Assembly (NCBI GenBank): GCA_029051965.1
Contig: JAIDJZ010000167.1
Location: forward strand, 1-9,990
Direction: 5' to 3'
Source of the DNA: Paramuribaculum sp.
GTDB lineage: Bacteria > Bacteroidota > Bacteroidia > Bacteroidales > Muribaculaceae
DNA length: 9,990 nt
Of this stretch, positions 1 to 6,536 are shown piece after piece. Each line of letters begins with the position of its first letter. Positions within the stretch are counted from its first letter, which is position 1. The translations under genes were made by a program, and so were the position numbers. The notes beneath the pieces were generated by a model, which made no database searches, was not told the origin of the DNA, and saw only the letters and a list, made by a program, of their open reading frames with translations.

Positions 1-23
1 GCTCCTTCATCACAAGACAAAAA

Positions 24-98
24 TCACTCAGAGATATGCGACCCCAGCATTAACAAATATTGGGGAACCGGCTCTAATTCTTCTAACGTGGTTTTCAT
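24..98 (-). CDS. Possible 24-codon leader ORF (tentative)
   Basis: An ATG at 98 opens a 24-codon frame ending in TGA at 24-26. The peptide begins MKTTLEELEP and is acidic near its N-terminus, with no recognisable domain. It starts 4 nt downstream of a TAnnTTTG-type element on the same strand, so its message would be essentially leaderless. Another ATG (minus strand, 10-8) lies 13 nt after its stop in a different frame and could begin a gene running out of the window. The short ORF could be a leader peptide, a real small protein, the start of a broken gene, or chance. Its length gives no statistical support, so confidence rests only on the promoter-proximal position. Confidence 0.2.
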   Translation of the reverse strand: MKTTLEELEPVPQYLLMLGSHISE

Positions 99-148
99 AC
101 TACAAAAGTAGTGTTTTCTTACTACATTTCTCTCGTTTTCTACCTACA
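91..148. repeat. Three direct repeats of GTTTTCNNNCTACA, 22-bp period
   Basis: The motif GTTTTCNNNCTACA occurs at 91-104, 113-126 and 135-148. Eleven of its fourteen positions are identical in all three copies, and the copies are exactly 22 bp apart, about two helical turns. The middle three bases differ (ATA, TTA, TAC). The rightmost copy overlaps the stop codon of the esterase gene, and the leftmost overlaps a minus-strand -7 element. Same-face spacing upstream of a promoter that lacks a visible -33 element suggests binding sites for a dimeric or tandem-binding activator. That role is inferred; the repetition itself is directly visible. Confidence 0.7.
103..110 (-). promoter_or_regulatory. 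Candidate -7 element (TACTTTTG) facing left
   Basis: Read on the minus strand, this matches the Bacteroidota -7 consensus TAnnTTTG. No TTG or TTTG appears at the expected distance upstream; that space holds the direct repeats instead. It would drive the small ORF starting at 98 and any gene leaving the window at its left edge. A match to an eight-base degenerate motif in AT-rich DNA can arise by chance, so the call is moderate. Confidence 0.4.
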
Positions 149-1172
149 TAATTTCGGTTTCAGGTTGTTGCGGGGTCTGATGCGTTTGCCTTGTTGGCTT
201 TCCTGTCTGCGAAAGGTGGGCTACGGTCTGTCTGACCGCTTCTTCGAAGGCTGCTGGCTGTCCGGGGACGGTTATGAAGAGGTGGACCGTAGACGGAAAG
301 ATCTGATGGTCGGCGGCGACTCCGTTGGCTCTAAGGCGTGAGGCAAAGGCCTTCGCCTGATCGAGAAGGATGTCGCGTTCGGCGCTGATCATCAGCGTTC
401 GGGGCAGTCGCGCAATGGTTTCGTCGGCCATTTTTAGCGGTGAGACAAGCGGGTTGAATTTCAGCGAGTCGGGCCGGTAGGCGCGGTTGAAGGCGTCCAT
501 CAGTGTGGCGTCGAGCGAGGGGAGTGCTCCGAAGGTTTTCCATGAATGACTGTTGTCGGTGTCGGAGAGGGTCACCGGATAGAAAAGCACCATCGACCGG
601 ATCTCGTCCGGGAGCAGTGATGCTGTCGAAATGGCCAGATTGCCTCCCGAGCTGTCGCCTCCGATCGAAATCAGTTCCGGCGAACTTCCGAGCCTGTCGG
701 CCATGTCGCGCAGTGTCTTGACGGCGTCCGTAATGAATTCAATGGCTGCAGGAAAAGGATGTTCGGGTGCGAGGGGGTAGTCGAGTGCGGCCACGATGGC
801 TTCGTCCGAGGCTGCGACTGCCGCACAGAAGCGGGTGCAGCTGTTGATGCTGCCGACGGTCCATCCTCCGCCGTGGAGATAGACAAGCATCGGGCGCGGG
901 GAGTTTTTTCCGTTCAGGTTTCGGAACAGGGTGATTCCGGGTGCGATCGTTTCGGCTGAGACGTTGTCGGGAAGCCGGGGAGCTTTGTTGCGGCTGTTGC
1001 GTACAGAGTCGAGCAGTTCGGTCTGACCTTCGAGCGCCAGATTTATGGCGTCGGTCCAGTCGGCGGGCTGGGTCTGCGGAATGTTTCTGAGAAAAGTGTC
1101 GGCATCTTCTTTCATTTGTGCTGAAAGGATGACAGAAACCGACAGGAGCATGATGACGAATAGTTGTCGCAT
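144..1172 (-). CDS. Secreted alpha/beta hydrolase, HSL-like esterase family
   Basis: This 342-residue serine hydrolase should cleave carboxylic ester bonds; the natural substrate cannot be read from sequence. Residues 1-19 form a signal peptide (short basic start, hydrophobic core, small residues before SAQ), without a lipobox cysteine, so export to the periplasm or beyond is likely. The HSL/BD-FAE hallmarks follow in order: oxyanion-hole HGGGW at 100-104, the family motif YPLAPEHPFPAA around 132-143, nucleophile elbow GDSSG at 172-176 with Ser174, a probable catalytic Asp267 in ERD, and His297 in STVHLF. The last 20 or so residues are a Q/T/P-rich tail with no obvious role. The start is supported by the signal peptide and by a strong promoter about 35-70 bp upstream. 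It appears monocistronic. Its 3' end overlaps the direct-repeat array, and no clear terminator hairpin with a T-run follows. Confidence 0.9.
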   Translation of the reverse strand: MRQLFVIMLLSVSVILSAQMKEDADTFLRNIPQTQPADWTDAINLALEGQTELLDSVRNSRNKAPRLPDNVSAETIAPGITLFRNLNGKNSPRPMLVYLHGGGWTVGSINSCTRFCAAVAASDEAIVAALDYPLAPEHPFPAAIEFITDAVKTLRDMADRLGSSPELISIGGDSSGGNLAISTASLLPDEIRSMVLFYPVTLSDTDNSHSWKTFGALPSLDATLMDAFNRAYRPDSLKFNPLVSPLKMADETIARLPRTLMISAERDILLDQAKAFASRLRANGVAADHQIFPSTVHLFITVPGQPAAFEEAVRQTVAHLSQTGKPTRQTHQTPQQPETEIM

Positions 1173-1211
1173 AAATTTAGTGTATGGTTTATTTGGGGAC
1201 TTTCAAGGGCG

Positions 1212-1243
1212 CAAAATTACGAAGAGCCGTCCGTTTCTGCAAA
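1212..1243 (-). promoter_or_regulatory. Promoter of the esterase gene (TTTG-20 bp-TAnnTTTG)
   Basis: On the minus strand, TTTG (1243-1240) is separated by 20 bp from TAATTTTG (1219-1212). This is a full match to the Bacteroidota primary-sigma-factor consensus with ordinary spacing. The inferred transcription start is near 1206, giving a leader of about 34 nt before the ATG at 1172. The spacing is the same as in the leuS promoter in this window. Confidence 0.75.
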
Positions 1244-1279
1244 CCTGCAATGCGGGAAGCGTGTTATAATACTGATAAT

Positions 1280-1287
1280 TAACTTTT
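1280..1287 (+). promoter_or_regulatory. Weak candidate -7 element for the BI-1 gene
   Basis: TAACTTTT differs from TAnnTTTG only at the last base and lies 12 bp before the ATG at 1300. No -33 TTTG is visible at the usual distance. A TATAAT-like string at 1265-1270 is present but has no partner either. The gene must have a promoter in the 127-bp gap shared with the divergent esterase promoter; this is the best candidate, not a firm call. Confidence 0.3.
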
Positions 1288-1299
1288 CTAAAAATAACT

Positions 1300-2013
1300 A
1301 TGAACACCTACTATGATTCTCCGACGGGGCGTTACGGCCAGCAGGATGCCCTTGCACAGCGCGTTTCTCTGATAATGAAACGGGTCTATTTCAAGATGTT
1401 TCTCGCAATGATTGTCAGCGGTCTGACGGCTTGGTATATGGCATCTTCCGTTGCCGTGATGACTTTTTTTGCCAACCATACATGGATGAGCTGGGTCATT
1501 TTCGGGGCAGAGCTGATTCTTGTCATGTCGATCTCCGGCGGCATCAACCGCATGAGTTCCGCAACGGCCACGTTGCTATTCTATCTGTTTGCGATTGTCA
1601 ATGGTGCGATGCTCTTTCCGATAATCTATGCCTATTCGGGAGTCTCGATCGCCAAGACATTTTTCATAACTGCCGGAGTTTTCGGCGCTATGAGTGTCTA
1701 CGGCTATTTCACCAACCGCGATCTTAGCCGCATGGGGTCGATTCTTATGATGTGTCTGTTCGGGCTTATTATTGTTTCGCTGGTCAATATCTTTCTCCAT
1801 TCCTCGACCCTCCAGTGGATCATTTCGGCAGTCGGAGTGCTGATCTTTATAGGTCTGACCGCATGGGACACCCAGCAGGTCAAGCGTATGGCAGCGACAA
1901 TGCCGCAGGAGTACACCTCTAAAATGGCCACTCTCGGAGCTCTTACCCTCTATCTCGACTTCATCAACCTTTTCCTTTTTCTTCTCAACTTCTTGGGCGG
2001 TTCAAGAAATTGA
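1300..2013 (+). CDS. Bax inhibitor-1/YccA family inner-membrane protein
   Basis: This 237-residue integral membrane protein belongs to the BI-1/TMBIM family. The polar N-terminus (about 1-25) is followed by about seven hydrophobic segments, starting near 30-50, 62-82, 88-110, 116-136, 145-166, 172-188 and 213-232. Family signatures are visible: AWDTQQVKRM around 188-197 and LTLYLDFINLFLFLLNFLG near the C-terminus. Asp190 and Asp220 sit in the contexts occupied by the paired aspartates that form the pH-sensitive gate in Bacillus YetJ, a calcium-leak homologue. Conservation of that gate is therefore plausible, although the physiological role in Bacteroidota is not established. The ATG has an A-rich upstream tract and no Shine-Dalgarno site. 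The gene stands alone, divergent from the esterase and convergent with gap, and ends 24 bp before the shared palindrome. Confidence 0.93.
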   Translation: MNTYYDSPTGRYGQQDALAQRVSLIMKRVYFKMFLAMIVSGLTAWYMASSVAVMTFFANHTWMSWVIFGAELILVMSISGGINRMSSATATLLFYLFAIVNGAMLFPIIYAYSGVSIAKTFFITAGVFGAMSVYGYFTNRDLSRMGSILMMCLFGLIIVSLVNIFLHSSTLQWIISAVGVLIFIGLTAWDTQQVKRMAATMPQEYTSKMATLGALTLYLDFINLFLFLLNFLGGSRN

Positions 2014-2037
2014 ATCCGGTGGATGAGGGAAAACAGA

Positions 2038-2073
2038 GACGGCGTGTCAGAATCATGATTCTGACACGCCGTC
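2038..2073. terminator. Perfect 36-bp palindrome, likely bidirectional terminator
   Basis: Two 18-base arms (GACGGCGTGTCAGAATCA and its exact complement) meet with no spacer, so a transcript from either strand folds into one long hairpin. It lies 24 bp after the BI-1 stop and 33 bp beyond the gap stop, between convergent genes, where one element can serve both. On the minus strand it is followed by a short T-rich run (TCTGTTTTCC). The plus-strand tail is only mildly T-rich, so termination from that side may be less efficient or factor-assisted. No other hairpin is present in the 93-bp gap. Confidence 0.8.
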
Positions 2074-2106
2074 GTGTTACTTGAAGTTATGTTTAATGGC
2101 TTGAGA

Positions 2107-3249
<1,143 letters not shown>

Positions 3250-3356
3250 TTATCTTGCGATGTTGATAATATTTAACAAAACAAAGCCGTGAAAATTATT
3301 TTAGTCATCTCTGGAGCGGTTCTCGTTGTCTTGCGGCGGCTGAAATGGCTGATAAC

Positions 3357-3389
3357 TTGGCGGATTTCCAATGTTTTTTCTTAAATTTG
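3357..3389 (+). promoter_or_regulatory. Promoter of the exported protein/nitroreductase pair
   Basis: TTG (3357-3359) is followed after 22 bp by TAAATTTG (3382-3389), matching the Bacteroidota -33/-7 pattern. The expected transcription start near 3395 leaves a short leader of about 17 nt before the ATG at 3412, with no Shine-Dalgarno site but an A-rich tract just ahead of the start. Confidence 0.6.
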
Positions 3390-3411
3390 CAAATAAAACA
3401 GTCTTCAAAAT

Positions 3412-4458
3412 ATGTCTACCGGATATTTCAGAATACTTGCCGCTGTCATGGCCGTTGTTTTTGCGGCGTCGACAGCTGATGCTCTGGAACCGACGTGGCA
3501 CATCGATTTCGATGCCGTCTTCGACAACCGCGAGGGCGATGCCACCTTCTCTCCTTCGAAAACTTATTTTTTCACGTCGCTTGCGCCTGAGGCCGGACTC
3601 CGCTTCTCTCCTTCCGACCGGATTGCGGGCGGTGCTGTCTGGGTTCAGCCGATAGGATGCGAATGGGAGGGGCACAGAATTTCGCCGACGCTCTACTACC
3701 GCCACGCAGGCTCTCAGTCCGGTTCGCCCTGGAGCTTCTCGATCGGTATGTTTCCGCGCCGGCAGATGACCGAAGAGCTTCCAGGTTTTCTCTGGAACGA
3801 TTCGCTGACCTATACTCAGCGTAATATCCGTGGAGTCCTTCTGCAATATCGGCGTGAGCGTGGTTTTGCCGAAGCCTATGTCGACTGGCGCGGTATGCAG
3901 ACCCGTAAGCAGCGTGAGGCGTTCAACATTGTCTTCTACGGGCGTTGGCATCCGCGTGCGGGCAATCCGTTTTTTGTCGGCGGCCACGCGATGATGAATC
4001 ATCTCGCCCGTCAGGAGAATGGTCCTGCCGATCAGTATGTTGTCGATAATTTTGTTGTCAATCCATATGTCGGTGTCGACTTGTCGGGGCGCACGGCGCT
4101 CGATTCGCTTTTCGTCCGCACAGGGCCGCTTCTGTCGGTCGAGCGCGACCGCTCGCGGGGAAATGCCTGGGAGGCTCCTGTCGGGGTCTGGCTTGAGGCG
4201 ACCGCCGAATGGAAATGGCTCGGTCTGAAAAACAGTCTTTATTTCGGACAGCGGCAATTCCGCTCCTATGACTCCTTTTCGACACTTCTCTATCAGGGTG
4301 AGCCTTACTATCAGGCGAAGTTCTATGATCGCGCGCAGGTCTATGCCCATGTCTATCGCAACCGGTATGTCGATCTGCTTGCTTCGCTCGACTTTAATTT
4401 CGCCGGGTCTACATTTAATTTCTATCAGCGGCTGATGGTTCGTGTGACTCTTCCCTGA
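3412..4458 (+). CDS. Exported protein, probable outer-membrane beta-barrel, unknown family
   Basis: I do not recognise a named family in this 348-residue protein. Residues 1-24 are a signal peptide with a hydrophobic core (ILAAVMAVVFAA) and a plausible AxA-type cleavage after TADA. The mature part has no hydrophobic helix. It is rich in Tyr, Trp, Phe and Arg and shows many short alternating segments, for example ISPTLYYRHA, WSFSIGMF, GVLLQYRRERG, AYVDWRG and the terminal FNFYQRLMVRVTL. Paired strands and turns of this kind fit an outer-membrane beta-barrel. No catalytic motif or lipobox stands out. The start is fixed by the signal peptide and the promoter just upstream. The nitroreductase gene begins 39 bp after the stop with no visible promoter or terminator between, so the two are probably co-transcribed. 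A soluble all-beta periplasmic protein is the main alternative. Confidence 0.75.
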   Translation: MSTGYFRILAAVMAVVFAASTADALEPTWHIDFDAVFDNREGDATFSPSKTYFFTSLAPEAGLRFSPSDRIAGGAVWVQPIGCEWEGHRISPTLYYRHAGSQSGSPWSFSIGMFPRRQMTEELPGFLWNDSLTYTQRNIRGVLLQYRRERGFAEAYVDWRGMQTRKQREAFNIVFYGRWHPRAGNPFFVGGHAMMNHLARQENGPADQYVVDNFVVNPYVGVDLSGRTALDSLFVRTGPLLSVERDRSRGNAWEAPVGVWLEATAEWKWLGLKNSLYFGQRQFRSYDSFSTLLYQGEPYYQAKFYDRAQVYAHVYRNRYVDLLASLDFNFAGSTFNFYQRLMVRVTLP

Positions 4459-4497
4459 TGCCCCGTCAATCCGTTGCTTTAAAACAGTCAGCAGTCT

Positions 4498-5265
4498 ATG
4501 GTACTGAGATATACTCCCGACGAGCTTGCACGCCGTCATTCTGTCAGAAAATACGCTCCGGCACCGGTCGCTCCCGAGGTGGCCGCTCTTCTCGATTCGG
4601 AGGTTGAGGAAATCAATGCGTCATATCCCGGCATCCGTTTTGTCGTCTGCTATGATTCTCCCGCGGCATTCTCTTCGCTGCGCAAGACCTACGGACTCTT
4701 CTCCGGAGTGAGCAATTATCTTGTGGCCCTGGTCGACAGTTCGGTCGGTCATGCTGCCGAGATTGCCGGATTCGCTGCTGAGCAGTTTGTCATGAGGGCC
4801 ACGCGTTGCGGGCTGGGCACATGTTTTGTCGGCGCGACATTCGACGGCTCTAAACTCGCTGTCGGTCTGAATGAAGGAGAAAAAGTCCTTTTTGTTGTTT
4901 CGTTCGGCTATGAGGCGAAAGGGGGAGAGGGGCTATGGCGCAGCATGATGCGCCGGATCGTCCGGTCAAAAATGCTGCCGCCGGCAGACTTTTATACTCC
5001 CGGAGATGGCGATCTGAGCTTTGCCGAGGCTGCGGAAAGGATGCCTGTGCTCGAAAAGGGGCTTGAGGCGGTTGCCGTCGCGCCTTCGGCGGGAAACCGC
5101 CAGCCGGTCAGATTCCGGACGGGAGCTGACGGAGTCCTGCGTGCCGCGACTATTGTCGAAAACGCTTTCTCTGACGTCGATTTCGGGATTGCGAAATTTA
5201 ATTTCCAGGCAGTTGCCGGCGGCCGGTGGGACTGGGGCCGCGACGGCGGTTTCCAAATGGACTGA
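4498..5265 (+). CDS. Nitroreductase family protein, TM1586-like
   Basis: This 255-residue cytoplasmic flavoprotein has no signal peptide. It probably binds FMN and reduces a small electron-poor substrate using NAD(P)H; the substrate is unknown. The phosphate-binding RRHSVRKYA is at residues 12-20, GLGTCFVGA at 105-113, and a second flavin-site motif APSAGNRQPVRF at 195-206. In classical nitroreductases the APSxxNxQPW-type motif follows the RRSxR motif closely. Its position here, some 180 residues later, is characteristic of the TM1586 branch, in which the two halves are rearranged. DVDFGIAKFN near the C-terminus also fits that group. The gene follows the exported protein by 39 bp and likely shares its promoter. 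Its stop is 7 bp from that of the convergent acyltransferase-like gene, leaving no room for a separate terminator. Confidence 0.85.
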   Translation: MVLRYTPDELARRHSVRKYAPAPVAPEVAALLDSEVEEINASYPGIRFVVCYDSPAAFSSLRKTYGLFSGVSNYLVALVDSSVGHAAEIAGFAAEQFVMRATRCGLGTCFVGATFDGSKLAVGLNEGEKVLFVVSFGYEAKGGEGLWRSMMRRIVRSKMLPPADFYTPGDGDLSFAEAAERMPVLEKGLEAVAVAPSAGNRQPVRFRTGADGVLRAATIVENAFSDVDFGIAKFNFQAVAGGRWDWGRDGGFQMD

Positions 5266-5272
5266 TCCGACT

Positions 5273-6367
5273 CTATATTTTCAAGAATATGCGTCGGTTG
5301 TAGAGATAGCGGAGCAGGAGGAAGAGAATCAGGAAGTTGGCGAAAGTGAGCCAGACTTCGTAAAACTCGCCCAGCAAAGGTTCGAGGCCGAACGTGAGGG
5401 AGGTGGCTATGCTTCTGAAGCTGACTACCTCGCCGAGCATATATGCCAGAATTGAATTCATGCCATATATTTTCAGCCACGACAATCCGCGACTGCATTT
5501 TCTGACATCAATGACCCAATAGAATATGGCCATCAGCAGGAAGCAGTATCCACCGGAAAGCAGGGTCATGCTGCCGGTCCAGATGCGTTTGATCACAGGC
5601 GTGTGGAAACTCCACAGCCATCCTGCCGCGACGAGGGCTGCTCCGATCATAAAGAGGCGTACGGCCGTTGCCGTCATTCGGTCACGCGGACTCTCTTTGA
5701 TGATACGGCCCGCAAAAGAGCCGAGCATGACGGTCACGCTGAATGTGAGACTGCTCCATATCCATGTGTAGCTGAGATCTCCGCGGAATCGTCCGAGAAT
5801 GATTTCATCGACTTTGAAGGCGAAATTTCCGGTCATCGACCAGTCTCCACACAGGGTCATCGGGATCGAATAGATCAGCAGAAGTGTCGCTGTGGCCGCA
5901 ATTTGTCCGCGCCACTGGCTGTGGAGAATTATCAGTGCGCTGACGAGATAGCCTGTTGCGATGGCTTGCAGAGTGTTGGTGTAGATGCGGATGCTGTCGG
6001 GCTGAAACTGCAGCAGGTTGCCCTGAACGATCATTCCGAGTAGGAACAACAGGAGGAAGCGTCGCGTGATTCTGACATAGACCGACCGGTCGATGCTGCC
6101 GTCAGACCGTCGGAACTTCGATAGGGAAAATGGCAAAGCGGCACCAGTCATGAACAGAAACAGCGGCATGACAAGATCCCAGCATCGGAACCCTTCCCAG
6201 ATTTCATGGTCGAGCTGGCGGATCACCGGCGTAAGCCATTCGGGCTGCCACACTGAGCCGAGGGCCACTATGACGGGTTGCGCAAACACGAGCAGAAATA
6301 GATCGAGCCCGCGAAGAATGTCGAGCGACTCAAGTCGCCTGAAAGGAACGGACGGATGATGTGACAT
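5273..6367 (-). CDS. DUF5009/HGSNAT-like polytopic membrane protein, putative acyltransferase
   Basis: This 364-residue membrane protein resembles bacterial relatives of heparan-alpha-glucosaminide N-acetyltransferase. In that family, acetyl-CoA on the cytoplasmic side is used to acetylate a sugar across the membrane. The N-terminal RLESLDILRGLDLF (11-24) and the block around 54-76, with His54 in DHEIWEGF followed by WDLVMPLFLFMTG, match the family's conserved region, and His54 aligns by context with the proposed active-site histidine. About ten hydrophobic segments follow, including 103-121, 136-150, 156-173, 203-222, 235-252, 266-287 and 338-355. YGMNSILAYMLGE near 301-313 is also family-like. 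The acceptor is unknown: cell-wall or host-glycan amino sugars are guesses, and no glycan-degradation gene adjoins it. The start is the first ATG; a -7 box sits only 7 bp upstream, so the mRNA may have almost no leader. Confidence 0.82.
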   Translation of the reverse strand: MSHHPSVPFRRLESLDILRGLDLFLLVFAQPVIVALGSVWQPEWLTPVIRQLDHEIWEGFRCWDLVMPLFLFMTGAALPFSLSKFRRSDGSIDRSVYVRITRRFLLLFLLGMIVQGNLLQFQPDSIRIYTNTLQAIATGYLVSALIILHSQWRGQIAATATLLLIYSIPMTLCGDWSMTGNFAFKVDEIILGRFRGDLSYTWIWSSLTFSVTVMLGSFAGRIIKESPRDRMTATAVRLFMIGAALVAAGWLWSFHTPVIKRIWTGSMTLLSGGYCFLLMAIFYWVIDVRKCSRGLSWLKIYGMNSILAYMLGEVVSFRSIATSLTFGLEPLLGEFYEVWLTFANFLILFLLLRYLYNRRIFLKI

Positions 6368-6374
6368 AACGGCT

Positions 6375-6382
6375 CAAAGTTA
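6375..6382 (-). promoter_or_regulatory. Candidate -7 element for the acyltransferase-like gene (TAACTTTG)
   Basis: This is an exact TAnnTTTG match on the minus strand, separated by 7 bp from the ATG at 6367. Transcription would begin within one or two bases of the start codon. No TTG at the -33 distance was found, so the match could be fortuitous. Confidence 0.45.
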
Positions 6383-6468
6383 AGAAAAAAATCGGATTAT
6401 TCACATAGCCGTGGCAATTGGCCGGGCTTAATAGGAAAAACGGCCCGTGGCACGTTGACGGAAGTCAA

Positions 6469-6500
6469 TTTGCGGCTGTGGGAAAATTTCGCTAATTTTG
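6469..6500 (+). promoter_or_regulatory. Promoter of leuS (TTTG-20 bp-TAATTTTG)
   Basis: TTTG (6469-6472) and TAATTTTG (6493-6500) are separated by 20 bp, a full consensus match. The predicted transcription start is near 6506, giving a leader of about 31 nt to the ATG at 6537. The final TTG of the -7 element is in frame with leuS and could be mistaken for a start codon, but it lies upstream of the inferred transcript. A 5-bp inverted repeat (TTGAC, 4-base gap, GTCAA, 6455-6468) abuts the -33 element. Confidence 0.75.
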
Positions 6501-6536
6501 TCGTCTGATATTCACATCCACAACCCCAAACCGACA

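Noticed and set aside
3301..4539. 412-codon open frame on the minus strand
   Set aside because: It lies antisense to the exported protein, which has a signal peptide, promoter and strand-like pattern. The antisense product has no recognisable motif, is rich in Arg, Ile and Pro, and overlaps the nitroreductase start.
4992..5498. 168-codon minus-strand frame bridging the convergent gene ends
   Set aside because: It overlaps two well-supported genes in other frames and shows no domain. It does not explain the short gap better than ordinary convergence.
6409..6452. Two copies of CCGTGGCA upstream of leuS
   Set aside because: An 8-bp repeat with 36-bp spacing, no symmetry and no phase relation to the promoter. 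Compatible with chance.
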